A DNA stretch of 32,798 nt from Oscillochloris sp. (GCA_012032775.1 JAAUQO010000052.1:1-32798), one strand, 5' to 3'; shown: positions 15,390 through 24,200, counted from the first letter of the stretch. Numbers and translations: made by a program. Notes: generated from the letters alone by a model not told the origin.

Positions 15390-16328
15390 TCAGTCGTCGT
15401 CGTCATCGTCGTCGTCGTCGTCGTCATCGTCATCGCCGCCGCTATTCACAGGTGGCGGAGGAGGCGGATTGACCACCGGCGGCGGTAAAGGAACCACGAT
15501 CACCGGCGGCGGCACAACAATATTCACAATCGTGATGCTGACAATCATCAGAATATTGTTGATCGGCACGACGATAATGCGAATTGGCTCGCCGACCGCC
15601 AGGCGCACACGCCAGAGCACAACATTCGGATCAAGCCATAGGCGTTGACCGCTGACAACAATCACGTCATTGTCGATCAACTCGATCGTTCCGCCAATCA
15701 CATGTGCGGTCGTCAACGGCTCGATCACACGCACAACCAGCAGATCATCATCATCGTCGATCACGACCCGTACAATTGTCCCCAGCACCAGACCGACCGG
15801 GACCGCTACGCCTGCCGGGATCGTCAAGACCCTGCCGTCGATCGTGATGCTAACCGGATCGAAGGCCAGCACCTGGCCGACCAGCACCAGATCGCGCACT
15901 CTGTCGATACTGCGTGCGACGATCGTCTGATCGTCGTCGTCGTTATCCTGAACCAGGGCCACAACCCGCACCACGCTTCCGATATCCAGGCCGGGTGCGA
16001 CAAAGCTGTCGGCGCCAACCCGCACCCGCAATCCATCGATCAGCCAGATCGCGCCGGCGATCGCCTCGACCATGCCGATGATCTGAACCGTGCGTTCAGC
16101 AGGCGCAGCCATGGCGCTCGGCATAACGGTGGCGACAGGCGCACCTGGTTCATTCGCCGGCGCCGTTGGCGCGGTTTCCGGCCCGCGATTGGTTGAAGTC
16201 GGATCGAGCAGGCGTACCGGCTGAGCGGTTGGATTTGCCACCCGGCCCACCAATGAGCAGCCAGACGTGAGTGCAAGCACCAATATCAGGGCCAGGATAT
16301 GCGCTGCAACCCGAAACCAATCATTCAT
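15390..16328 (-). CDS. DUF5666-like lipoprotein with a C-terminal poly-aspartate tail
   Basis: A protein of 312 residues. Residues 1-24 form a lipoprotein signal (hydrophobic ILALILVLAL, lipobox LTSGC with Cys24). A Pro/Thr/Ala linker follows, then three or so repeats of a small beta unit of the DUF5666 type (IIGMVEAIAGAIWLIDGLRV, VGQVLAFDPVSITIDGRVL, IGGTIELIDNDVIVVSGQRL). A hydrophobic Val/Ile/Pro-rich segment (VPPPVIVVPLPPPVVNPPPP) comes next, then 14 consecutive Asp before the stop. The acidic tail could bind divalent cations or the cell wall surface; this is inference. The ATG at 16326-16328 has AAGGAGAA a few bases upstream. The tail codons form a GAY microsatellite. Confidence 0.8.
   Translation of the reverse strand: MNDWFRVAAHILALILVLALTSGCSLVGRVANPTAQPVRLLDPTSTNRGPETAPTAPANEPGAPVATVMPSAMAAPAERTVQIIGMVEAIAGAIWLIDGLRVRVGADSFVAPGLDIGSVVRVVALVQDNDDDDQTIVARSIDRVRDLVLVGQVLAFDPVSITIDGRVLTIPAGVAVPVGLVLGTIVRVVIDDDDDLLVVRVIEPLTTAHVIGGTIELIDNDVIVVSGQRLWLDPNVVLWRVRLAVGEPIRIIVVPINNILMIVSITIVNIVVPPPVIVVPLPPPVVNPPPPPPVNSGGDDDDDDDDDDDDDD
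15393..15434 (-). repeat. Asp-codon microsatellite, 14 units of GAC/GAT
   Basis: This is a 42-base run of the trinucleotide GTC/ATC on the plus strand, reading as 14 Asp codons immediately before the lipoprotein stop. Such triplet runs can change length by slippage without shifting the frame. Confidence 0.9.
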
Positions 16329-16379
16329 ACAAGTTCTCCTTCAAACGGGGTAATGCCGGCAAGCGGGCCGCCGGGCATC

Positions 16380-16811
16380 CTACGGGTGTTCGAGCAGACG
16401 CAGGTTGTCCACGATCAGGTTGAGCGGCGCGGGCAGTGGTGCGGGGTCGGCGAGGGCGATCATACCGGCATGGCCGCCGGGAAACGGCCCCGGATCGGCC
16501 CGTGCAACCAGGCCAGGGGTGAGGTCGGGCACGGCTGCTACCGGCGCAGAAACCGGCGTCGGCACAGGTTCGGAGGTGGCTGCAAGTGGGGCGGGCGGCG
16601 CGGGCGGCGCGCTTGCGGCATCTACCAGATGGGCATTTGTCAGCACATAGCCATCGTCGAGTACACCGAACTGCGGGCACCCTTGCGCTGAACCGGCGAG
16701 CGCCGGCGCATCAGCGAGCGGTGGGCGTAATTCGGCCCCGGCCGAGCCTTTGCTGCGAAATGCCGGAATGACGCCGAGTGCGAGCAAGCGGGGGCAAAGC
16801 ACGTCTTTCAA
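16380..16811 (-). CDS. Small Ala/Pro-rich protein, unidentified
   Basis: About 143 residues. The TTG at 16809-16811 has a good GAGGAG 6 bases upstream; the frame stays open to 16841. The N-terminal third is not distinctive. The middle is a low-complexity Ala/Pro/Thr linker (APPAPPAPLAATSEPVPTPV). The end, GGHAGMIALADPAPLPAPLN followed by LIVDNLRLLEHP, resembles the last strands of a lectin-like beta-sandwich domain (xxVDNxxL at the C-terminus). It lies upstream of the lipoprotein gene, 51 bases away and in the same direction, so the two may be cotranscribed. It could be a decayed gene; the opposite strand is also open. Confidence 0.4.
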   Translation of the reverse strand: MKDVLCPRLLALGVIPAFRSKGSAGAELRPPLADAPALAGSAQGCPQFGVLDDGYVLTNAHLVDAASAPPAPPAPLAATSEPVPTPVSAPVAAVPDLTPGLVARADPGPFPGGHAGMIALADPAPLPAPLNLIVDNLRLLEHP

Positions 16812-16930
16812 GCAGGACTCCTCTTTCGACGCCGGCACCAACTCTATCTGAGTAGAGCAGCGGCGCTGCCGAAAAATACCTGCTGTGGATTACGGGTTTG
16901 CCGAAATGAAGCGGCTGGATTCGGTATCCT

Positions 16931-17779
16931 TTACAAACTATCCAGGCCGATATCGAGTGCGCGGGCAGAGTGCGTTAAGGCGCCGACCGAGATATAATCG
17001 ACGCCGCTCTCAGCCACGGCGCGCAACGTCTGCAACGTAATGCCGCCGCTGGCCTCAGTACGCGCCCGGCCTGCGATCGCCGCCACTGCCTCACGCAACT
17101 GCGCCGGGGGCATGTTATCCAACAAGATCATGTCGGCCCCGGCGGCTGCGGCAGCGGCCGCATCTACGACAGACTCCACCTCGACTTCGACCGTCACCAT
17201 TGGGCCGACGGAGGCGCGGGCGAGTCGCACTGCGCCGGGCATATCAACGCCCGAGGCTGCGAGGATCGCCAGATGGTTATCTTTTAACATCACTCCGTCG
17301 TACAACCCGAAGCGGTGATTAAGTGCGCCGCCCACGCGCACGGCGTATTTTTCCAGCGCCCGCAGTCCCGGCGTGGTTTTACGCGTGTCGAGGATCCGGG
17401 CCTGAGTGCCGACGATTGTATCGACATAGCGCCGGGTAACAGTGGCGATTCCGCTCATCCGTTGCAGCAGGTTCAGGGCCACCCGTTCGCCGATCAGCAG
17501 GCCGCGGGCCGGGCCGCGCACCACGGCGACACTGGTTCCCGCCGCCACCTGTGTACCTTCGGGCTGCTGAATCTCGCATTCGAGCGCCGGATCAACGCCG
17601 GCGAACACCGCTGCGACAACCGGCAATCCCGCAACGACACCCGGCTCGCGGAATACGAATTGCGCCGCCGCCTGAGCTGCGGCCGGAATCACCGCCATCG
17701 TCGTCAGATCGCCGCTGCCGACATCCTCGGCCAACGCACGGGCGACGATCTCGTGAACAAGGGATTGGTTCAGGTTCAT
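16931..17779 (-). CDS. nadC: Nicotinate-nucleotide pyrophosphorylase (carboxylating), NadC
   Basis: This quinolinate phosphoribosyltransferase converts quinolinate and PRPP to nicotinate mononucleotide, CO2 and PPi, the third step of de novo NAD synthesis. The 282-residue length is normal. Visible motifs are ALAEDVGSGDLTT at the N-terminus, ERVALNLLQRMSGIAT, the phosphate-binding TRKTTPGLRALEKYAVRVGG, ALNHRFGLYDGVMLKDNHL, VEVEVE, LLDNM, EASGGI and the GVDYISVGALTHS end. The ATG at 17777-17779 starts MNLNQSL; an in-frame ATG 10 codons upstream is less likely. It is the third gene of the nadA-nadB-nadC operon, 63 bases after nadB with a palindromic repeat in the gap. Confidence 0.93.
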   Translation of the reverse strand: MNLNQSLVHEIVARALAEDVGSGDLTTMAVIPAAAQAAAQFVFREPGVVAGLPVVAAVFAGVDPALECEIQQPEGTQVAAGTSVAVVRGPARGLLIGERVALNLLQRMSGIATVTRRYVDTIVGTQARILDTRKTTPGLRALEKYAVRVGGALNHRFGLYDGVMLKDNHLAILAASGVDMPGAVRLARASVGPMVTVEVEVESVVDAAAAAAAGADMILLDNMPPAQLREAVAAIAGRARTEASGGITLQTLRAVAESGVDYISVGALTHSARALDIGLDSL

Positions 17780-17796
17780 AGGTTTGCAATCGGCGC

Positions 17797-17826
17797 GGTA
17801 GAGACGCACTATTTTGCGTCCCTACC
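17797..17826. repeat. Palindromic repeat in the nadB-nadC gap
   Basis: GGTAGAGACGCA (17797-17808) and TGCGTCCCTACC (17815-17826) form a 12-bp stem with one mismatch and a 6-base loop. The sequence type (GTAGRGACGCA hairpins) resembles interspersed palindromic repeats I know from several phototrophic bacterial genomes. It may stabilise or attenuate the operon mRNA. Confidence 0.55.
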
Positions 17827-17842
17827 GGGCCAAACCATCGGC

Positions 17843-19249
17843 TTAGTCGGCGGCATGGGCCAGTACATGCGGCTCGGCGATCGTCGAGATGTAGCCGACG
17901 GGTTGGTTGTGCTGAAGGATGGTGTGCAGCCGCCAGGTATCCATGCTCTGCGGAAAATCGCTGCGGAAATGCCCACCGCGACTTTCGGTACGCAGCAAGG
18001 CCGCGTGCATAATTACCTGCGCCGTCAGTGCTGCGTTGGCGGCGGTGATGCCGTCGGGATCGTCGGGCGCCGCCTGAACCGGCCAGGCTGCAAGTTGAGC
18101 CAACCCGGCCTGCAATCGCGGGCCATCGCGTAACGGCCCGGCCGACGCAACCATGATTGCGGCCAGCCGGTTACGCCAATCGGAACTGCGCGCCGGCCCA
18201 GATGCGGCCACGGCTGCAAAGCCAAATTCGTCGTCGGAGTGCAGATGCAGTGCTGCGGCGTAATGTGCATGCTGCACGGCGGCGAACCCGGCCCGGCGCC
18301 CGAACACCAGGCATTCGAGCAGCGAGTTGCTGGCCAGCCGATTGGCGCCATGCACGCCGGTGCATGTCACTTCGCCGGCGGCGAACAGGCCGGGCAGATT
18401 AGTTGCGCCGTCGAGATCGGTGCGAATGCCGCCCATCAGGTAATGCGAGGCCGGCGCCACCGGGATCGGATCATAGCGCGGATCGATGCCATCCTCACGC
18501 AAACGAGCGCAGATAGTCGGGAAATGCGACTCGATCACCTCGGCGGGCAGATGGGTCAGGTCGAGCAGCACATGATCGCCGGCGCTGCGCCGCAGCGCGG
18601 CATAGATCCCGCGGGTGACGATATCGCGCGGGGCCAGTTCAGCTCGCGGGTCGTAGTCGGGCATGAAGCGCTCGCCGTCGATTGTACGCAGAATTCCGCC
18701 CTCGCCGCGGGCCGCTTCGGTGATCAGAAAACCCTGGCCGGCTTTGGTGCGATAAACCGTCGGGTGGAACTGAACAAACTCCATATCGGCCAGGGCAGCC
18801 CCGGCGCGATAAGCGATCGCGATACCTTCGCCAAGGGCCGTGAGCTGGTTCGAGGTTAAGCCATAGAGCGCACCTGCGCCGCCGCTGGCCAGAATAACCG
18901 CGCGGGCATACACGCGCTGCCAACTCCCGTCGTCGCTACGAACAAGCGCACCGATCACCTGCTGGCCGGCACGAATCAGATCGACCGCCTGGACACACTC
19001 CCAGATCTTGATATTTCGCTCGGCGCGGGCACGGGCGATCAGGTTCTGGGTCACAGCGAGGCCGGTCGCATCACCGACATGCACGATCCGGCGCCGCGAA
19101 TGGCCGCCCTCAAGGCCCAACGCAAAGTGCGTATGATCGCGCCGCTCAAAAGGCACACCATGGTTGGCAAGCTCGTACATCAGGCCGGGCGCCTCGGCGG
19201 CAAGCGTAGCAACGGCGGCGCTATCGCAAAGCCCGGCGCCGGCCACCAA
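17843..19249 (-). CDS. nadB: L-aspartate oxidase NadB, main part (3' portion of a split gene)
   Basis: NadB oxidises L-aspartate to iminoaspartate with FAD. This frame holds most of the protein: CDSAAVATLAAEAP, HTHFALGLEGGHSRRRIVH, GDATGLAVTQNL, VILASGGAGALYGLTSN, GAALADMEFVQFHPTVY, EAARGEGGILR, the catalytic-region RAELAPRDIVTRGIYAAL, SHYLMGGIRTDLDGAT, LFAAGEVTCTGVHGANRLAS and NSLLECLVFGRRAG, then the helical C-terminal domain. The true frame begins before the TTG at 19247-19249: QGGIAAALDSADSPADHVAD is in the same frame back to about 19312, where a one-base deletion separates it from the N-terminal part. Confidence 0.9.
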   Translation of the reverse strand: MVAGAGLCDSAAVATLAAEAPGLMYELANHGVPFERRDHTHFALGLEGGHSRRRIVHVGDATGLAVTQNLIARARAERNIKIWECVQAVDLIRAGQQVIGALVRSDDGSWQRVYARAVILASGGAGALYGLTSNQLTALGEGIAIAYRAGAALADMEFVQFHPTVYRTKAGQGFLITEAARGEGGILRTIDGERFMPDYDPRAELAPRDIVTRGIYAALRRSAGDHVLLDLTHLPAEVIESHFPTICARLREDGIDPRYDPIPVAPASHYLMGGIRTDLDGATNLPGLFAAGEVTCTGVHGANRLASNSLLECLVFGRRAGFAAVQHAHYAAALHLHSDDEFGFAAVAASGPARSSDWRNRLAAIMVASAGPLRDGPRLQAGLAQLAAWPVQAAPDDPDGITAANAALTAQVIMHAALLRTESRGGHFRSDFPQSMDTWRLHTILQHNQPVGYISTIAEPHVLAHAAD

Positions 19250-19497
19250 TGTATCCGCAACATGGTCGGCGGGCGAGTCGGCGGAGTCGAGTGCGGCGGC
19301 GATCCCGCCCTGGGTCCCACGGCCGAATTGCTTTCGGGCAGGGCGGCGCGAGCCAGCACCAGCACCCGAGCGTTTGTGGCGGCGGCAAGGGCAGCGGCAA
19401 GGCCGGCAGCCCCGGCGCCGATCACCAGAATATCGGTATCCGTGCGCCCGGCATCAGCCGGTACATAGGACAGCACAGAAGTTGGTACGTTCAACAT
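19180..19497 (-). CDS. nadB: L-aspartate oxidase NadB, N-terminal FAD-binding part (5' portion of a split gene)
   Basis: The ATG at 19495-19497 has GGGG 7 bases upstream. The Rossmann dinucleotide motif TDILVIGAGAAGLAAALAAA is at residues about 20-40, followed by VLVLARAALPESNSA. The genuine frame ends there (near 19318); adding one base in GTGGGACCCAGG restores the family block S-QGGIAAAL found in the other frame. Residues after NSAVGP in this frame are noise. Joined, NadB is about 551 residues, a normal length. A palindromic repeat separates it from nadA upstream. Confidence 0.85.
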   Translation of the reverse strand: MLNVPTSVLSYVPADAGRTDTDILVIGAGAAGLAAALAAATNARVLVLARAALPESNSAVGPRAGSPPHSTPPTRPPTMLRIHWWPAPGFAIAPPLLRLPPRRPA

Positions 19498-19511
19498 ATG
19501 TCATCCCCTGG

Positions 19512-19554
19512 TAGGGGCGAAGCACTCGCCGCGACGCGGCGAATCCTTCGCCCT
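19512..19554. repeat. Palindromic repeat in the nadA-nadB gap
   Basis: TAGGGGCGAAGCACTCGCCG (from 19512) pairs with the 3' half ending TCGCCCTA at 19554 as a stem of about 20 bp with two mismatches and one bulge. The form GGGCGAAG...CGCGGCGA...CTTCGCCC is a known style of interspersed palindromic repeat. It lies entirely between nadB start and nadA stop. Confidence 0.55.
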
Positions 19555-19576
19555 AGCACCCGTATCCGTCACCGCA

Positions 19577-19922
19577 TCACAACGCGATCATGCGCTCGAT
19601 CGCCAGACGGGCCTGATCGGCCAGTTCCGGTTCAACCGTCACCTGCTCACTCATATCGCGCAGGCTGTTGCGCACCTTCTCCAGCGTGATCATCTTCATA
19701 TAGCGGCAGCTGATCGAGTCGTCGATCGGCACGAACTCCTTTGCAGGGTTCGCCTTACGCATGCGGTGCAGCACACCGATCTCCGTGGCGACGACAAACT
19801 GGCTGGCAGTGCTGGATTCGGCGTGGCGAATCATGCCCTCGGTCGAGAGAATATGGGTGCCTTTGGCGTCGATCGCGCCGTTGGCCAGATAATGCATGGT
19901 GCTGCTGACACAGCCGCACTCC
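19577..19922 (-). CDS. nadA: Quinolinate synthase NadA, C-terminal part (3' portion of a split gene)
   Basis: The frame resumes after a one-base deletion in a C-run near 19922: the preceding frame ends AEFLIH and this one starts PECGCVSS, giving the family motif HPECGC that supplies the third 4Fe-4S cysteine. Further motifs are [29 protein letters not shown] and [16 protein letters not shown]. The frame is open upstream to 20005, but that part is out of register with NadA. Confidence 0.88.
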
Positions 19923-20556
19923 GGTGAATCAGAAATTCGGCGTTCGGGCGGGCGCTGCGCTGGCGCTCGACAAACGCCGGCCTGATTGCGGCATGCACAT
20001 GGCACTCGCCGGCCCAGATCTCCATCTTGCGGCCGGTGATTTGTCGGAGATAACTGCCCAGGAACATATCGGGCAAGAACAGGATCTCTTTATCTGCGGG
20101 AATGGCGCGGATCACCCGCTCGGCATTACCGGAGGTGCAGCAATAATCGGAGAGCGCCTTCACCTCGGCGGTGGTATTCACATAACTGACGACGACCGCA
20201 TTCGGGTGTTCGGCCTTCCAGGCCCGCAACTGCTCGGCGTTGATCGAACTTGCGAGCGAACAACCGGCCTCGCGGTCGGGAATCAGCACCGTCTTCTCAG
20301 GTGAGAGGATCGCCGATGTCTCGGCCATAAAATGCACACCACAAACCACCAGCACCGGCGCGTCGCTCCTGGCGGCGTACTGAGCCATGCCGAGCGAATC
20401 GCCGACATAATCGGCGATATCCTGGATCTCGCCGTACTGATAGTTATGGGCCAGAATCACCGCATTGCGCCGGGCCTTGAGTTCGGCGATCTCGGCGGCA
20501 AGTTCGGCGGCCGGGGCGCCGGTGGTGTGGTACAGATCAAGCGTTGCAGTCGTCAT
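19831..20556 (-). CDS. nadA: Quinolinate synthase NadA, N-terminal part (5' portion of a split gene)
   Basis: NadA condenses iminoaspartate with dihydroxyacetone phosphate to quinolinate using a 4Fe-4S cluster. Visible blocks are [96 protein letters not shown] and [11 protein letters not shown]. Cysteine ligands one and two are in VVCGVHF and DYCCTSGNA. Genuine sequence ends at NAEFLIH (about 19923). The ATG at 20554-20556 is preferred (GGGGAGG about 10 bases upstream); another ATG 10 codons earlier is possible. The joined protein is about 326 residues. It is first in the operon, directly downstream of the operator-like array. Confidence 0.9.
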   Translation of the reverse strand: MTTATLDLYHTTGAPAAELAAEIAELKARRNAVILAHNYQYGEIQDIADYVGDSLGMAQYAARSDAPVLVVCGVHFMAETSAILSPEKTVLIPDREAGCSLASSINAEQLRAWKAEHPNAVVVSYVNTTAEVKALSDYCCTSGNAERVIRAIPADKEILFLPDMFLGSYLRQITGRKMEIWAGECHVHAAIRPAFVERQRSARPNAEFLIHRSAAVSAAPCIIWPTARSTPKAPIFSRPRA

Positions 20557-20593
20557 GAGCGCGTATCCTCCCCTGATTTCAGCCATATCGAAT

Positions 20594-20612
20594 TAGTGTT
20601 GTAATTACACTA
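20594..20612. promoter_or_regulatory. Operator-like palindrome 1 upstream of nadA
   Basis: TAGTGT-N7-ACACTA is a perfect 6-bp inverted repeat centred 47 bases upstream of the nadA ATG. The GT-N7-AC spacing is what I recall for NrtR-type (Nudix-related) NAD regulators. No regulator gene is in the window. Confidence 0.65.
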
Positions 20613-20651
20613 TTTCCCACTGTAGAAAGAGCCGCCCGGCCCTGGCACAAA

Positions 20652-20670
20652 TAGTGTTATTTTGACACTA
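20652..20670. promoter_or_regulatory. Operator-like palindrome 2 upstream of nadA
   Basis: This is a second exact TAGTGT-N7-ACACTA with a different 7-base centre, 58 bases from site 1. It is flanked by GGCAC (20644-20648) and GTGCC (20673-20677), which extend the symmetry. Confidence 0.65.
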
Positions 20671-20699
20671 AAGTGCCATGAAAAAATCAGCCACGCGGC

Positions 20700-20720
20700 C
20701 TGTTGTCATTTTGACACTGG
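20700..20720. promoter_or_regulatory. Operator-like site 3 (weaker)
   Basis: CTGTTGT-N7-ACACTGG keeps the GT-N7-AC core and the same TTTTGACACT right half as site 2, but the left half is degenerate. It lies 48 bases from site 2. Confidence 0.4.
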
Positions 20721-20743
20721 GCAGAGGATACCACCGCCGCAGG

Positions 20744-20764
20744 CTGTTGTCAAGAGGACACCAG
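20744..20764. promoter_or_regulatory. Operator-like site 4 overlapping the promoter of the divergent small gene
   Basis: CTGTTGT-N7-ACACCAG has 6 of 7 paired positions and the GT-N7-AC core. It overlaps a TTGTCA -35-like hexamer (20747-20752), so a bound regulator would also block the plus-strand gene. Confidence 0.45.
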
Positions 20765-20767
20765 TGG

Positions 20768-20773
20768 TATGAT
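20768..20773 (+). promoter_or_regulatory. -10 box directly before the small divergent gene
   Basis: TATGAT lies 15 bases after TTGTCA and 6 bases before the ATG at 20780, so the mRNA would be leaderless. The arrangement mirrors the S41 gene promoter at 13518. Confidence 0.4.
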
Positions 20774-20779
20774 CACGTT

Positions 20780-21022
20780 ATGAATGATCGCACCCGAATT
20801 CCGTTTATCTTCCCCGGCCGTGGTCGGGTCGAACTGACGATTGGGCGTTGCCGGCGGTTATGTCCGGCTGAGACCACGGCACTGCTGGAGGCGGCTAATC
20901 AGGTTCGGTCTGCGCCCGACGAGGCAACGCGCCGCGAGGCAGCGGCCCATTTTGCTGCCTGTTTGCATACCCTTCAGGCGGCTCTACCTCAGGCAGCGCG
21001 CCGCTTGTTGGAAGGCGGCTAG
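20780..21022 (+). CDS. Small conserved-looking protein divergent from nadA
   Basis: 80 residues from the ATG at 20780 (MNDRTRIPFIFPGRGRVEL). It has a short beta-like start, then LCPAETTALLEAANQVRSAP and an Ala/Arg-rich amphipathic helical half with two Cys (RRLCPAE, AACLHTL). There are no membrane segments. I do not recognise a family. The open frame extends to 20678, but that would run through the operator sites. It shares the nadA regulatory region, so a link to NAD metabolism or its control is possible but unproven. Confidence 0.55.
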   Translation: MNDRTRIPFIFPGRGRVELTIGRCRRLCPAETTALLEAANQVRSAPDEATRREAAAHFAACLHTLQAALPQAARRLLEGG

Positions 21023-21042
21023 TTTAAGTTGACCGATAAGCG

Positions 21043-21051
21043 TGCTACAAT
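21043..21051 (+). promoter_or_regulatory. Extended -10 promoter upstream of the cyclase gene
   Basis: TGCTACAAT matches an extended -10, about 150 bases before the cyclase ATG. TATAGT at 21162-21167 is a nearer alternative. Confidence 0.35.
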
Positions 21052-21201
21052 CGACAAACCAGGGCCATTGCATTAATTGGAACTTTCGGCGGCGTTGATG
21101 CGTACCCTACGTTGAGTGTTGCTGAAACGCGCAATTAGCGTGCTGCACTCGTTTATCACAGTATAGTAGTAGCTCGACTTCCAGGTGCATCAGCGAGGGT
21201 C

Positions 21202-24200
21202 ATGACGCTTCTGAACGATAATCTGAGTGCGTTGCGGGCGCTGCTTCCCAGCGACGCACTTGCCTCGCTTGATCGTGACGGCGATCTGCCGGCTTCGCTG
21301 CGGGCGCAACTCGCCACTGATCTGCGCGCCCAGATCGCCGCCTGTTCCGCTTACCTGCCTGCACGGCTTGTCCGCGCCCAACTCGCCCAACCTCAACCCG
21401 GTCGCACCGGTGGTGCGTTCTGGGAAGGCAGCCTGCTGTTCGCCGATCTCTCGGGCTTTACCGCGCTCTCAGCGCGCCTGAGTGTGCTCGGTCGCCAGGG
21501 CGCCGAAGAGGTGAGCGCGCTGGTTAACCGGCTCTTCGTCGCATTGATCGCGGAGGTGCAGGCCCGCCACGGCGCGCTGCTGAAGTTCGGCGGCGATGCG
21601 TTGACGGCCTTTTTCGATGCCGATCTGCTCGGCTCGGCCCACGCCGCCGCTGCCGCCACGGCCGCCCTGGCGATGCAAGTGCGCATGGCCGCCTTTGCCG
21701 ATATGCAAACTCGCGCCGGCACCTTTACCCTCACCCTGCGGGTTGGTGTGCATTCCGGGCGTGTCTTTGCCGCCGAAGTCGGTGATACGAGCCATGTTGA
21801 ACTGGTTGTCACCGGCCCTGAGGTTAATCGAGTCGCCATGGCGCAGGAGATCGCCGCGCCCGGCGAGGTTGTGGTTTCCGACCATACCGCCGGCCTGCTC
21901 ACCGACGCCGTGCTGGAACCGCGCAAGGCCGGTTTTTTGCGGATTACTTCGCTGCCTGCCACCAATCTGCCCGAGCCGCCGCCCGATCCCCTGACCGATA
22001 GTGACCCGACCAGTCTGGGCCATATTGGATTGCTGGCGGCCCAATTCGCCGGCCTGCGCCCGTATCTGGTGCGCAACTTGCCCCGGCGCTTCCTCGATGT
22101 CGCCGATAGTGGTCTTGGCGAGTTCCGCCCGGTGACGGTGCTTTTCGCGAATTTCGCCGATTTTAGCGCGATCCTGAATACTCTCGGCGCCGATGCAAGC
22201 ACCGCCGCCGCTGTGCTCAATGCCTATTATCGCCGCGCTCAGGAGGTGGTTCACCGCTACGACGGCATCGTCAATAAGGTGGATATGTACACCCACGGCG
22301 ATAAGCTGATGGCGTTATTCGGCGCGCCGACCGCCCACGAGGATGATCCGACCCGCGCTGTGCGCTGTGCGCTGGAGCTAAAGCAAGCCCTCGCCGAGGC
22401 AAACGCCGAGATCGCAACCCTGCTGCCGTCAACCCATAGCGCCCAACTTACCCAGGCGATCGGGATCAATACCGGAACCGTGTTCGCCGGCCGCGTCGGT
22501 GGTCATACCCGCTATGAATACACCGTGATGGGTTCGACGGTCAATCTCGCCGCCCGGCTGATGTCGGCGGCAGTTGAAGATGAAATTTTACTCTCGCCCT
22601 CAACCCGTGCCACGGTCAGCGGTCAGTTTACGTTGTTGGAAGGCGCTCCGCTGCATTTGAAGGGCTTGAGCGAACCGGTGGTGCCGGCCCGGGTGCTGGC
22701 CGTGGCCGAGGTGGAACAGCGCAGCGACGACGCAATGGTAAATCTGCGTACGGCGCCGCTGGTTGGCCGCGATCGCGAGTTAGCGCTGTTGCTGCGTGGT
22801 GCAACCGAGGCGCTGCGTGGCTGCGGCCGGGTGCTGGCGATCGTCGGCGAGGCCGGCACCGGGAAGTCGCGCCTGGCTGAAGAGTTGGCTCAACGGCTGG
22901 TCGTCTCCTCGGTTTCCGAAGGTGTGCCGCCGTTTGCGATCTACCTCGGCGATTGCCAGAGCTACGAGCAACGAACACCCTATGCCGCGCTGCGTGGCCC
23001 GCTCAGTGATCTGCTGGGCCTGAGTGGCCGGTTGCGCCATATCAATTCTGCGGCCCTGTTACGCGAGCTTGAGATCAGGGTGCAGCGCCTGGCGCCGGAT
23101 CTGCTGCGCTTTGTGCCGTTGCTCGGCGATGCGATCGGCATGGCGCTGCCGGAAACGGCATTGACTGCGGCGCTGAACCCGCAGCAGCGCCACGATCGAC
23201 TGCAAGAATTGTTGACGGCGCTCTTTTGCGGCGCAGCCCGCGAGCCGCTGCTGGTTGCGATCGAAGATGTCCACTGGGCCGATCTGCCGTCGCTGGAGTT
23301 GCTCGGCCGCCTGGCCGCAGCGATCGGCGAATTACCCCTGTTGCTCTCGCTTACCTATCGGCCCGACCCGCCGATCAATGCGCCCTGGGATGCACTCGCG
23401 GCAACAGTGACGGTTCGGCTGGCCGATCTCGGGATCAGCGAGAGTAGTGCGCTGCTGGCCGCATTACTCGGCAGCGAGCCGCCGCCAACGATTCTGCCGC
23501 TGCTGGAGCGCACTCAGGGCAATCCGTTCTTTATCGAAGAGTTGGTGCGCGGCCTGATCCTGGCCGGGGCCTTGATGCAAGATGCAACAGGTACCTGGCG
23601 GGCCGCCATTGCGATCGATAGCGTTGAATTGCCGAAAAGTATCGAAGGGCTGCTGATCGCGCGCCTCGACCGGCTCGATGAGCCGCGCCAGGAGTTGATC
23701 CAGGTGGCCTCGGTGATCGGCCGGCGTTTCCAGCGCCCGGTGGTGGAGGGGGTGTACGCCCACACCTCGACCCTTGAAGAAAGCCTGGATCGCCTGATCT
23801 CGATTGAGTTGATCCAGTTCGAGGCGCTGGAACGTAATCTCGCCTACATCTTCCGCCACGCCCTGCTGCGCGATGTCGCCTATGCCGGAATTTTGTACGC
23901 CCGCCGGCGCATCCTGCATGGCAAGGTCGCCCGTCAGATCGAAGCTTTGAGCCAGGGTGACGTTGACCCGCACGTAACCCTGCTGGCCTGGCACTATTTG
24001 CAGGCCGAAGAGTGGCGGCCGGCGTTACACTATCATAACGCCGGCGCCGACCAGGCCCGCCGGCGCTTCGCCAATCGCGATGCCCTGGCGCTCTACGAGC
24101 AGGCGCTCGATATTGCCCTGCGCCTGCCGCCAACTGCCGAGCGCGACGCCCAGATCGCGGCGATCCACGAGCATTGCGGCGATCTGCATCTGCTGCTCGC

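Noticed and set aside
15390..15648. Plus-strand ORF with poly-Ser (MRVFRNRQLWF...)
   Set aside because: It is the complement of the Asp microsatellite; the opposite strand has a lipoprotein signal and a ribosome site.
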